DNA of 32,753 nucleotides from Epulopiscium sp. Nele67-Bin005 (GTDB lineage Bacteria > Bacillota > Clostridia > Lachnospirales > Cellulosilyticaceae): contig LNZR01000072.1 of NCBI GenBank assembly GCA_002007365.1, forward strand, positions 1 to 32,753. Direction: 5' to 3'. The notes under the pieces are model-generated. The model was not told the DNA's origin. It did not search any database and worked only from the letters and a program-made list of their open reading frames with translations. A program made the position numbers and the translations under genes. Positions 7,901 to 15,778 of the stretch are shown piece after piece. Numbering within the stretch: the stretch's first letter is position 1; every line of letters begins with the position of its first letter.

Positions 7901-9205
7901 ATGAAAAAGTTAACTTTTAGAAGTGGAATTCATATACCTAACAATAAAGTTAGAACGTATTCTAAGAAAATAGAAGTTTTTAATAGCGATAAAGATTTTG
8001 TTTTTCCGATGAAATCAACAGTACCATGTGTGGAAATCGGGGAACGTGTTTTGGTAGGGCAACGGATAGCTGAACCTATTGATAATAAAGGTGTTCCTGC
8101 TCATAGTAGTATTTCAGGAATTGTTAAGGCTATTGAGCGAAAAGATGTATTTTTTGGTGAATTAATTGAAAATATTGTAATAAAAAATGATAATAAATTT
8201 GAAACAGTTAATTATAATTCTTCTGGAAATTATAAATCATTATTGGCTCAAGAGATTATTGGAGATATTAAAAACGCTGGAATTGTGGGTCTTGGGGGGG
8301 CTGCATTTCCAACATTTTTAAAGTTATCTCCACCGAATATTAATGCGATTGATGCAATTATTATTAATGGTGCAGAGTGTGAGCCGTATTTAACGTGTGA
8401 TTATAGATTGATGGTTGAAAATACTCATGAAATTATTGAGGGAGCAAGAATTTTATTGCATTTATTTCCTTATGCCAAAGTTTATATTGGGGTTGAAGAT
8501 GATAAAATGGAAGCTATAACTCAACTTGAAAAAATGATTAGTCCTTCAGATGGAGGCAAAATTATTATAAAAAAGCTTATTACTAAATACCCTCAAGGAT
8601 ATGAAAAAAATCTAATATATTCTATTTTAGAGAGGGAGGTGCCTGTTGGTAAATTGCCGTTAGATGTTGGTTGTATTGTACAAAATGTGGGGACAATTGT
8701 TGCAATTTGTAGAGCAATAACAACAGGAGAAGCCTTAATAAGGAGGGTTGTTACAGTAAGTGGGGCTGGTGTTCGTGCGCCAAAAAATTTAGAAGTTAGA
8801 CTAGGGACTTCATTTAGAGAAGTGTTAAAATATTGTGATTGGAATGAAGATGATACTATAAAAATTATTGCTGGAGGGCCTATGATGGGGAGTGCAATAA
8901 TTGATATTGATGCACCTATTACAAAGGGTGTTTCAGGAGTGTTGTGTTTTACTAAAGATGCAGTTTCGTTTTCCTTACAAAGTAATTGTATTCGGTGTAG
9001 CAAATGTGTAAATGCCTGCCCTATGTATCTATTGCCAAATATGTTAAATCAATTATCTATTAGAAATAAATATGCAGATTTTAAAAATTATAATGGTATG
9101 AGCTGTATGGAATGTGGAAGTTGTACGTATATTTGCCCATCAAAGCGACATTTGGTACAAACTATAAGGAAGGCGAAGTTTGTTATTGGTCAAACAAGAG
9201 TGTAG
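7901..9205 (+). CDS. rnfC: Rnf electron transport complex subunit C
   Basis: A 434-residue membrane-associated subunit of the Rnf ferredoxin:NAD+ oxidoreductase. RnfC takes electrons to NAD(H) through FMN and two [4Fe-4S] clusters. The N-terminal part (FRSGIHIPNNK, then a lipoyl-like fold around residues 40-80) matches the family. GLGGAAFPT is the nucleotide-binding glycine-rich motif. Two ferredoxin clusters are visible: C363, C366, C369, C373 (followed by PMYLLP) and C402, C405, C408, C412 (followed by PSKR). Length is normal for Firmicutes. The ATG follows GGGGG-type Shine-Dalgarno DNA nine bases after ygiQ. It opens the rnf block C, D-G, E, A, B; the D-G part is usually two genes. Confidence 0.93.
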   Translation: MKKLTFRSGIHIPNNKVRTYSKKIEVFNSDKDFVFPMKSTVPCVEIGERVLVGQRIAEPIDNKGVPAHSSISGIVKAIERKDVFFGELIENIVIKNDNKFETVNYNSSGNYKSLLAQEIIGDIKNAGIVGLGGAAFPTFLKLSPPNINAIDAIIINGAECEPYLTCDYRLMVENTHEIIEGARILLHLFPYAKVYIGVEDDKMEAITQLEKMISPSDGGKIIIKKLITKYPQGYEKNLIYSILEREVPVGKLPLDVGCIVQNVGTIVAICRAITTGEALIRRVVTVSGAGVRAPKNLEVRLGTSFREVLKYCDWNEDDTIKIIAGGPMMGSAIIDIDAPITKGVSGVLCFTKDAVSFSLQSNCIRCSKCVNACPMYLLPNMLNQLSIRNKYADFKNYNGMSCMECGSCTYICPSKRHLVQTIRKAKFVIGQTRV

Positions 9206-9220
9206 AAAAGGGGGGATATT

Positions 9221-10810
9221 ATGCACACTTTATTAAATGTGTCTTCATCACCACATATGAGGGATAAAAATACAATTCAAACAATTATGTTAGATGTAAT
9301 AATTGCATTGATACCTGTAATATTAACGAGTATATATTACTTTGGAAACGATGCATTAATATTAATTGGTGTGAGTGTGAGTTCGTGTGTGTTTTTTGAA
9401 TATATTTGGCAAAAAATATTTGGACAAAAAGTAACAGTATTAGATTTAAGTGCAGTAATTACAGGGATTTTATTAGCCTTCAATTTACCCTCGCAAGTTC
9501 CTGTATATACAGTAGTTGTAGGTGCTTTTGTAGCTATTATTTTGGTGAAACAATGTTTTGGTGGAATAGGACAAAACTTTTTAAATCCAGCACTTACAGC
9601 AAGAATTTTTTTGTTATTAGTGTATCCTGTACAAATGACGGATTTTAGTGCAGAAATTTTAACAGACATATCAATGGATATAGTAGCAAGTGCAACCATT
9701 GAAAATGATGCAGTTACAGGAGCAACAACCACTGAAATTGATTTGTTATCAGGTGCTACACCTCTTGTTTTATTAGATAATAATGATATTGAAAATTTAC
9801 CTTCTATGATTGATGCTATGACCGGAAATATAACAGGAACACTAGGTGAAACTTCAGCATTGGCAATACTTTTAGGAGGATTGTATTTGTTATATAAACA
9901 AGTTATCACGTGGCATATTCCAGTTTTTTATATAGGAACAATTTTTATAAGTGCAACATTATACGGGGGTTTAACTACAGGGTTGTACCATATAATGTTG
10001 GGTGGAGTAATGCTGGCAGGAGTTTTCATGTTAACTGACTATACAACAACACCAATGACTGTTAAGGGTCAAATTATTTTTGCGATAGGAGCAGGGCTTT
10101 TAACCTTTGTATTTAGAGTGTTTAGTGCATATCCAGCAGGCGTTAGTTATAGTATTTTGTTTATGAATTTGGCTGTACCGTTAATTGATAGATTTGTTTA
10201 TAATAGAGTTTTTGGTGGAGAAAAAAGAGGAATTAAAGAAGCGTTGAAATTAGGTATGATGATGGGGATAATGGCTTTGATTTGTGCTGGCGTTTTATCC
10301 ATTGTGAATTTTGTGACAGCTCCAATTATTCAAGGTAAAATTTCTATAGAAGAAAATAGTACATTATTTGAATTGAATTTTTATGCAGAAGAATTTGTAG
10401 AAGTTGCTTTTGACGATGGTGAAGAAAGGCAAGTATTTATTGGGACATCTAATGGAAAATATGTAGGTGCTGTAGTAAAAATTGTTTCGCAAGGATATGT
10501 AGGCCCAATTGATATGTTGGTAGGAATTGATAATGAGAATTTAGTAACAGGGATATACTTTTTATCTCATACAGAAAGTGCAAGATTTGGAGCTAATATG
10601 GTAAACGATGATTTTAAAAATCAATTTATAAATAGAAAAACTCCTCTTATTGTCACAAAAACCGAAGCTAAGGACAATGAAATTTCAATTGTTGCAGGCT
10701 CTACAATTACTACAAATGCAGTGGTTAGTGCAGTAAATGAAGCAGTGGAATTTATAAAAAATAATAAAAATGTTGAAGATGTGATTAAAAGTTTTGGAGG
10801 TTGGCAATAA
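9221..10810 (+). CDS. RnfD-RnfG fusion, Rnf complex membrane/flavoprotein subunit
   Basis: A 529-residue open frame covering two normally separate Rnf subunits. Residues 1-332 are RnfD: about ten membrane segments and the covalent-FMN motif SGATPL (T180), with a second similar motif TGATTT (166-171) just before it. Residues about 338-529 are RnfG: one membrane anchor containing LGMMMGIMALICAGVLSIV, then an FMN domain with AGSTITT (492-498; T495 is the likely flavin site, where the family usually has SGAT). The two parts join at FGGEKRGIKEALKLG. A six-A run (10221-10226) lies exactly there. Removing one A would end RnfD shortly after at a TGA (10245-10247), so the fusion may be real or a one-base indel. 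The start has GGGGGA upstream. Confidence 0.85.
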   Translation: MHTLLNVSSSPHMRDKNTIQTIMLDVIIALIPVILTSIYYFGNDALILIGVSVSSCVFFEYIWQKIFGQKVTVLDLSAVITGILLAFNLPSQVPVYTVVVGAFVAIILVKQCFGGIGQNFLNPALTARIFLLLVYPVQMTDFSAEILTDISMDIVASATIENDAVTGATTTEIDLLSGATPLVLLDNNDIENLPSMIDAMTGNITGTLGETSALAILLGGLYLLYKQVITWHIPVFYIGTIFISATLYGGLTTGLYHIMLGGVMLAGVFMLTDYTTTPMTVKGQIIFAIGAGLLTFVFRVFSAYPAGVSYSILFMNLAVPLIDRFVYNRVFGGEKRGIKEALKLGMMMGIMALICAGVLSIVNFVTAPIIQGKISIEENSTLFELNFYAEEFVEVAFDDGEERQVFIGTSNGKYVGAVVKIVSQGYVGPIDMLVGIDNENLVTGIYFLSHTESARFGANMVNDDFKNQFINRKTPLIVTKTEAKDNEISIVAGSTITTNAVVSAVNEAVEFIKNNKNVEDVIKSFGGWQ

Positions 10811-11385
10811 TGTTAATGCTTGTTAAAAAAGCAAAAGAAAAATTGAGGTTTGATGACCCGATTTTATTACAAATATTGATGCTATGTCCTTTGATTTCTT
10901 TAACGAATACTGCTATAAATTCGCTAATCATGGGAGGGTTAACTATAATAGTTTTTTTGTGTTCAATGATTATTATATGTAAAATCCAAACAAATATACC
11001 AGCTCAACTTTATTTGTTTATAAGGTTGATGATAATTGCAAGCTTTACTACTATAGTTGCGTTAATTTTTCAGGCTTTTAATTTTGAAATGTATAAGCAA
11101 TTTGAAATTTTTATACCTTCTATTATGGTAAATAGTTTTATTTTAAGTTTATGTATCAAAAAAAGTAATGGGCTTAATGATAGTGTTTTATTAAGTGGAT
11201 TATTTTTGGGGTGTGTATTTATTATAGGTATTTTTAGGGAAATTTTAGGAATGGGTCAATTGTTTGGAAAGCAAATAACGACTATTTATAATTTGACATC
11301 AATTTTATCATTAGCGCCGGGGATATTTTTTTTATTTGCCATAGGCTTGGGTATTATTAATGTTCTAAAAACTAAAATAAACTAA
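10810..11385 (+). CDS. rnfE: Rnf complex subunit E (divergent)
   Basis: A 191-residue integral membrane subunit (about six helices) of the Rnf ion-translocating core, related to NqrD. Family features are LMLCPLISLTN (C26, a ligand of the membrane Fe-S centre shared with RnfA), FNFE...IFIPSIMVN and FREILGMGQLFG. At the second expected ligand position the family's VNC is VNS here (S109); the nearest Cys is C115. Sequence divergence is high for this normally conserved subunit. The ATG at 10810 shares its first base with the last base of the preceding TAA stop. GGAGG at 10796-10800 supports this start over a TTG three codons upstream. Confidence 0.85.
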   Translation: MLMLVKKAKEKLRFDDPILLQILMLCPLISLTNTAINSLIMGGLTIIVFLCSMIIICKIQTNIPAQLYLFIRLMIIASFTTIVALIFQAFNFEMYKQFEIFIPSIMVNSFILSLCIKKSNGLNDSVLLSGLFLGCVFIIGIFREILGMGQLFGKQITTIYNLTSILSLAPGIFFLFAIGLGIINVLKTKIN

Positions 11386-11399
11386 AGGAAGTGAGCTAT

Positions 11400-11969
11400 A
11401 TGCAAGAATTAATATTATTGTTCGTTACTATATCTTTGATTAATAGTATAGTAATAACGGATTATTTAGAGGAGTGTCCCTCTGTTAGGGTGTATAAAAA
11501 AATGGAAGTAACTATAAAAGCGGGGTGTGTTATATCGTTTATTTTAATAGTATCTTCAGTATTATTTTATGCTATGTACAATTTTGTGCTGATGCCTCTA
11601 AATATGGAATTTTTGCGTATAGTGGTACTTACTGTTTTGATTGTATGGGTGGCGCAAATGTTGGAATTAATATTGCCTTCCATACAATTTATAATGAAAA
11701 AATATATGAATTTATTACTTATAAATTGCATTTTGATGGGCTTGATAAGTATGACTATTCAAACGGAAGGGACTCTTATACAACTTGTAATATTAAACAT
11801 AAGTTCATCTATGACTTGTAGTATTATCTCTATGATTATAGTAGCAATTGCTGAACATTTTCAAGAAAGTAATATTATAGCTCCACTTAGAGGGTTGCCG
11901 ATTGTATTTATGATAGCTGGGTTTATATCTCTGACATTGTTAGGGTTTGTAACGGTGGTGCAGTTATGA
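11400..11969 (+). CDS. rnfA: Rnf complex subunit A (divergent)
   Basis: A 189-residue membrane subunit, related to NqrE, that pairs with RnfE to form the transmembrane electron and ion path. Both expected cysteines are present: C26 in LEECPSV (usually GICPFLG) and C110 in LLINCIL (usually TTNC). The C-terminal part (LRGLPIVFMIAGFISLTLLGF) matches the family's KGVPIALITAGLMSLAFMGF pattern. Other positions differ strongly; for example the loop after C26 has lost the conserved FLGVSKK. The ATG at 11400 is preferred because AAGGA precedes it by about nine bases; an in-frame GTG lies three codons earlier. The stop overlaps the rnfB start (ATGA). Confidence 0.85.
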   Translation: MQELILLFVTISLINSIVITDYLEECPSVRVYKKMEVTIKAGCVISFILIVSSVLFYAMYNFVLMPLNMEFLRIVVLTVLIVWVAQMLELILPSIQFIMKKYMNLLLINCILMGLISMTIQTEGTLIQLVILNISSSMTCSIISMIIVAIAEHFQESNIIAPLRGLPIVFMIAGFISLTLLGFVTVVQL

Positions 11970-12643
11970 TTTTGGTGGTAAGTCCAATAGTTATACTGGG
12001 TGGGGTGTGTATAATTTTTGGGGTAACAATGACTTTAGTGCCGAATAAAAGTAAAAATGTGTCTATTTTTGAATGCGAAAAATGCGATTTAGATATTTGC
12101 AAGCAGGTAAGATTATCTAGTAATAAAGTAGAGAAGCAGACGGCCGTTGTTAAATGTAATGGCAATAATCATAACTCTAAATTGAGGTATAATTATAGTG
12201 GGCATATGGGTTGTGCCGATTTAAATTTACTGGAACTTGGAAATAAAGTGTGTAAGTATGGGTGCTTGGGGCTTGGGAGTTGTGTTGAAGTTTGTCCACA
12301 AAATGCTATAAAAATCATTGATGGTTTAGCTGTTATTAATAATAAAAAATGTACAGCTTGTAAAAAATGTATTATAGTCTGTCCTAAATCTTTGATTAAA
12401 ATCGAACCTGCAAATCCTGTCTATCAGGTTAGGTGTAATTCTAAAGAACGAGGGACTAAGGTAAAATCGTTGTGTAATGTTGGTTGTAACGGGTGTGAGA
12501 TTTGTGTTAAGTGGTGTAAATTTGATGCTATTAAAATAATAGACAATTTAGCATATATTGATACAAAAAGTTGCACCAGTTGTGGAAGTTGTGCGTCAAA
12601 ATGTCCAACAAAAGCTATAAATAATTTAATTTTATACAAATAA
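11966..12643 (+). CDS. rnfB: Rnf complex subunit B, multi-cluster ferredoxin (short form)
   Basis: A 225-residue membrane-anchored iron-sulfur protein, the entry point for electrons from ferredoxin. An N-terminal helix (residues about 5-25) is followed by CEKCDLDIC, a C-x2-C-x4-C motif that stands for the usual NCGACGYxGC cluster. The usual fourth Cys and its surrounding segment are missing or replaced by the VVKC block about 18 residues later. The rest is typical: CKYGCLGLGSC...CP, CTACKKCIIVCPK, GCNGCEICVKWC and CTSCGSCASKCPT, forming two-cluster ferredoxin domains. It is shorter than most clostridial RnfB proteins. The ATGA overlap with rnfA indicates coupled translation. It is the last gene of the cluster. 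Confidence 0.88.
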   Translation: MILVVSPIVILGGVCIIFGVTMTLVPNKSKNVSIFECEKCDLDICKQVRLSSNKVEKQTAVVKCNGNNHNSKLRYNYSGHMGCADLNLLELGNKVCKYGCLGLGSCVEVCPQNAIKIIDGLAVINNKKCTACKKCIIVCPKSLIKIEPANPVYQVRCNSKERGTKVKSLCNVGCNGCEICVKWCKFDAIKIIDNLAYIDTKSCTSCGSCASKCPTKAINNLILYK

Positions 12644-12651
12644 ACAGTTAA

Positions 12652-12688
12652 AACACTAGGGAGTTAACAAACCAAGGTGTTTTTTTTG
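12652..12688 (+). terminator. Terminator after the rnf cluster
   Basis: AACAC at 12652-12656 pairs with GTGTT, and GG with CC inside the hairpin. A T8 run follows. It starts eight bases after the rnfB stop and separates the cluster from DUF4321. Confidence 0.65.
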
Positions 12689-12766
12689 TTAAATTGAAAA
12701 ATAAAGTATCATATCTCTACAAATTATGCTAAAATAAAAAAAGTTAAAGAAGGGAAGATAGTAGCG

Positions 12767-13021
12767 ATGGATACAAGAGAAATGGTAATATTATTATTTT
12801 GCATACTCTCGGGATTAACATTTGGTAATTTTTTGGGTTCAGTGTTAGAATCAGTACCAGTATTAGATGCTCTAAATTACCAACAAAACTTTGGATTATT
12901 AGAGCCAGTAGAAATTAATCTAGGGTTTTTGATATTCGCATTCCGATTTGAAATTTCAATTTCACTACTCGGTGTGGTTGGTATGCTACTTGGAGTGGGA
13001 GCGTTTAGGAAGTGGGTATAA
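12767..13021 (+). CDS. DUF4321 family small membrane protein
   Basis: An 84-residue protein with two hydrophobic helices (residues about 7-26 and 60-80). Between them is a short region with LNYQQNFGLLEPVEINLG, which fits DUF4321, a clostridial family of unknown function. The family is commonly found upstream of radC and mreB, as here; a maf gene often lies between, and none is present here. The ATG at 12767 is preceded by AAGGGAAG. The stop is followed at once by the radC promoter. Confidence 0.8.
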   Translation: MDTREMVILLFCILSGLTFGNFLGSVLESVPVLDALNYQQNFGLLEPVEINLGFLIFAFRFEISISLLGVVGMLLGVGAFRKWV

Positions 13022-13029
13022 AAAAATAC

Positions 13030-13058
13030 TTGATAAAAGTATAAAGTGTGAGTAAAAT
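13030..13058 (+). promoter_or_regulatory. Sigma-A-type promoter of radC
   Basis: TTGATA (13030-13035) and TAAAAT (13053-13058) are separated by exactly 17 bp. They lie 42 bp before the radC ATG, in a gap with no other feature. Confidence 0.6.
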
Positions 13059-13099
13059 GGCAATTCTCTTTATAAGTTAAATTAAAAGGGGTTGTGTTT

Positions 13100-13783
13100 A
13101 TGCATATAGAAGCTTATTCTAACGAAGTAAAACCATATGAAAAATTTAAAAAATATGGAGTTAATGGGTTAACTGATGTTGAGTTAATAGCAATTTTATT
13201 AAGGACGGGTACAAAAAATAAGAATGTTTTTGAAATCTCAAAACAATTACTTACAGATAGAGAGGGTAATTGTGATTTGAGGCAACTTGCAAATTTTACC
13301 CATGCAAAACTTACACTGGTAGAGGGACTTGGCGATGTAAAGGCTATGCAGTTATTAGCTGTTGTAGAATTATCGATGCGACTAAATCAACTAAAGTCCC
13401 CTACTAAAGTTGAAGTTACAAAACCTGATATGATTGCTAAACTTTTGATGACGGAATTGAGGTGGGAAAAACAGGAACATTTTTATGTTATTTTATTAGA
13501 TACAAAATGTCAAATTATTGCTAAAGAGTGTATATCAAAGGGGAGCTTAAATTCGACAATAGTTCACCCAAGAGAAGTTTTTAAAGTAGCTATAGATTGT
13601 ATGGCAAACAGTATAATCGTGGCTCACAACCACCCAAGTGGTGACCCAGAGCCTAGTAAAGAGGATAAGAATATTACAAAGCGATTATTAGAAGTCGGTA
13701 GTATTGTTGGTATTCCTCTTCTTGACCACATTATTATAGGAGATGGAACGTTTAGGAGTTTAAAATCTGAAATGGGATTTTAG
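13100..13783 (+). CDS. radC: RadC family JAMM-domain protein
   Basis: A 227-residue protein with an N-terminal helix-hairpin-helix-like region (GVNGLTDVELIAILLRTGT, then VEGLGDVKA). The C-terminal JAMM/MPN metal-binding domain has the motif HNHPSGDPEPSKED with H176, H178, S186 and D189. RadC was named for DNA repair, but that role has not held up in well-studied species; the JAMM fold suggests a metallohydrolase. GGGG at 13088-13091 supports the ATG at 13100 over a GTG two codons earlier. It has its own promoter and precedes mreB, the usual clostridial order. Confidence 0.92.
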   Translation: MHIEAYSNEVKPYEKFKKYGVNGLTDVELIAILLRTGTKNKNVFEISKQLLTDREGNCDLRQLANFTHAKLTLVEGLGDVKAMQLLAVVELSMRLNQLKSPTKVEVTKPDMIAKLLMTELRWEKQEHFYVILLDTKCQIIAKECISKGSLNSTIVHPREVFKVAIDCMANSIIVAHNHPSGDPEPSKEDKNITKRLLEVGSIVGIPLLDHIIIGDGTFRSLKSEMGF

Positions 13784-13790
13784 TTTGATG

Positions 13791-13819
13791 TTGAAATAAG
13801 AGGAAAAAAATTGTATTAT
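13791..13819 (+). promoter_or_regulatory. Sigma-A-type promoter of the mreB operon
   Basis: TTGAAA (13791-13796) and TATTAT (13814-13819) are separated by 17 bp. They lie about 65 bp upstream of mreB in the radC-mreB gap, leaving a moderate 5' leader. Confidence 0.6.
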
Positions 13820-13885
13820 GATAAATAGAGCATTTTAGAAATCAAATTAACTTAAATATATAAAACTTATTAAGAGGAGGACATT

Positions 13886-14896
13886 ATGTTTGGAAAAGAT
13901 ATGGGTATCGATTTAGGTACAGCAAACACATTAGTATTTGTAAAGGGTAGAGGTATTGTGGTAAATGAACCGTCGGTAGTTGCTATAAAAGAAAGAACTA
14001 ATCAAGTTTTGGCTGTTGGAGATGAGGCAAAGCAGATGATTGGTCGTACTCCTGGAAATATTGTTGCAATTAGACCCTTAAAAGATGGTGTAATTGCTGA
14101 TTTTAGTACAACAGAAGCTATGATAAGATATTTTATTGGAAAAGCTTATAAGCAATCTCTTTTTTCTCCAAAGCCAAGAGTTGTAGTTTGTGTGCCATCA
14201 GGAGTTACAACGGTTGAGCGTCGTGCTGTTGAAGAAGCTACTATTAAAGCAGGAGCAAAACAAGCCTTAATTATGGAAGAGCCTATGGCAGCAGCAATTG
14301 GTTCAAATTTGAGAGTTGAAGAACCAACAGGAAATATGGTTGTAGATATTGGTGGAGGAACTACTGATGTAGCAGTTATTTCGTTAGGTGGGATAGTTGC
14401 TAGTAAATCTCTTCGTATTGCTGGAGATGAGTTTGATGAATATATCGTATCTTATATTAAAAAAGAATATAACCTGATGATTGGGGAGAGAACGGCAGAG
14501 CAAATTAAAGTAACAATTGGTGCGGCTTACCCAACTCATACAGAGATGACAATGGAAATTAGAGGACGAGATTTAGTATCTGGACTTCCAAAAATTTTAA
14601 CAATTACATCAGGTGAAATTACAAATGCAATTAAAGAACCAGTTACTGCTATTGTTGATGCTATCAAATCTACACTAGAAAAAACTCCACCAGAACTTGC
14701 AGCAGATATTATGGGAAGTGGAATTATGCTAACTGGAGGAGGAGCAATGCTTAGTGGGCTTGACACTCTAATTAGTTTAGAAACTGGTATGCCTGTAAAA
14801 ATTGCTGAAGAGCCATTAGATTGTGTGGCTAAAGGAACTGGTATGGCTCTTGAAAATATTGAGAAGTGGGCAGGATTATTTGCAGATGAAAACTAG
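13886..14896 (+). CDS. mreB: Rod shape-determining protein MreB
   Basis: A 336-residue bacterial actin that forms membrane-bound filaments guiding lateral wall synthesis. The actin-fold nucleotide motifs are clear: phosphate 1 DLGTANTLV (residues 9-17), EEPMAAAIG in the connecting region, phosphate 2 [13 protein letters not shown] and the adenosine motif [17 protein letters not shown]. Length is typical. AGAGGAGG precedes the ATG. It heads mreB-mreC-mreD-PBP2-minCDE-rodA with no terminator visible between members, so elongation and division-site genes may be co-transcribed. Confidence 0.97.
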   Translation: MFGKDMGIDLGTANTLVFVKGRGIVVNEPSVVAIKERTNQVLAVGDEAKQMIGRTPGNIVAIRPLKDGVIADFSTTEAMIRYFIGKAYKQSLFSPKPRVVVCVPSGVTTVERRAVEEATIKAGAKQALIMEEPMAAAIGSNLRVEEPTGNMVVDIGGGTTDVAVISLGGIVASKSLRIAGDEFDEYIVSYIKKEYNLMIGERTAEQIKVTIGAAYPTHTEMTMEIRGRDLVSGLPKILTITSGEITNAIKEPVTAIVDAIKSTLEKTPPELAADIMGSGIMLTGGGAMLSGLDTLISLETGMPVKIAEEPLDCVAKGTGMALENIEKWAGLFADEN

Positions 14897-14921
14897 GAAG
14901 TAATATAGACAAGGAGAATGC

Positions 14922-15773
14922 GTGTTGAAGTTATCAATAAAAAAAATTAAGAAAAAATTTATAATAATAGGTGCTGCAACACTCATAGGATTAACGGCTA
15001 TAGTAACTGTTGGTAGGCGTTATGAAATTGCTCTAGTTAGTGGTCTTGCAGATATTGTTATTTTTCCATTACAAAAAACAACTAATTTTGTAACCTCAAG
15101 TGTTGGTGAAATTACTCAGTATTTTACTAATGTGGAGGCGTTAATTTCTACACATGATGAACTTAAAAAAGAAAATGAAAGATTACTTTATGAAAATACT
15201 ATTCTTGACCAATTTAGTAAGGAAAATTATCAGTTAAAAGATTTGCTTGATATGAAGCAGAGATTTGAGCAATATCCAACAGAAGGAGCAAATGTAATCG
15301 CTCGTGACCCAGGGAATTGGTATAATGTTTTTACTATTGATAAAGGAAAATTTTTGGGGGTAAGTAAAGAAGATGTTATTTTGGCACAAGGAGGACTTGT
15401 TGGATATGTGCTTGAGGTAACACCTTTTTCGGCAAAAGTTATTTCTATTATAGATAGTAGAAGTTATGTTAGCGCTCAGGTTGTAAGAAGTGGGGATATT
15501 GGAATATTAAGTGGGGATATTGAATTAGTTAATGAAGGAATGGCAAAACTAGAAGTAGATATTCATGCTGATATTATAAAAGGGGATCAAATTATTACTT
15601 CGTATCTTAGTGATATTTATCCCCCTGGAATACCTATAGGAATTGTAGATGAAGTAGTTGCAGGGAGCAATGGTTTGGTGCAGTATGCATATATTAAACC
15701 GTTTGTGGATTTTAATCAACTTAAAAATGTATTGGTTATTTTTAAGGAGAAGCAATCAACAGGGGAGGATTAA
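14922..15773 (+). CDS. mreC: Rod shape-determining protein MreC
   Basis: A 283-residue protein of the elongasome that links MreB to the wall synthases outside the membrane. It has a basic N-terminus, one membrane helix (residues about 13-30), a coiled coil (about 75-108, rich in Glu, Lys and Leu) and a beta-rich C-terminal domain with NVIARDPGNWYNVFTIDKG and SYLSDIYPPGIPIG, both MreC hallmarks. AAGGAG at 14911-14916 supports a GTG at 14922, or the TTG directly after it; an ATG at 14918 is in another frame and stops quickly. It lies 25 bases after mreB. Confidence 0.92.
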   Translation: MLKLSIKKIKKKFIIIGAATLIGLTAIVTVGRRYEIALVSGLADIVIFPLQKTTNFVTSSVGEITQYFTNVEALISTHDELKKENERLLYENTILDQFSKENYQLKDLLDMKQRFEQYPTEGANVIARDPGNWYNVFTIDKGKFLGVSKEDVILAQGGLVGYVLEVTPFSAKVISIIDSRSYVSAQVVRSGDIGILSGDIELVNEGMAKLEVDIHADIIKGDQIITSYLSDIYPPGIPIGIVDEVVAGSNGLVQYAYIKPFVDFNQLKNVLVIFKEKQSTGED

Positions 15774-15778
15774 GCAAA

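Noticed and set aside
8294-8300. G7 run in rnfC as a second phase-variation tract
   Set aside because: It encodes the conserved GLGGA motif of RnfC, so the run is explained by the protein sequence.
9337-9909. Long open frame on the minus strand inside the RnfD part
   Set aside because: It is a shadow of the RnfD frame: Ser/Thr/Pro-rich, no family resemblance, no ribosome-binding site.
10221-10227. Programmed -1 frameshift site (A-AAA-AAG) in the RnfD-RnfG gene
   Set aside because: The heptamer is not in the required frame relative to the zero-frame codons, and reaching the RnfD stop would need a +1 shift.
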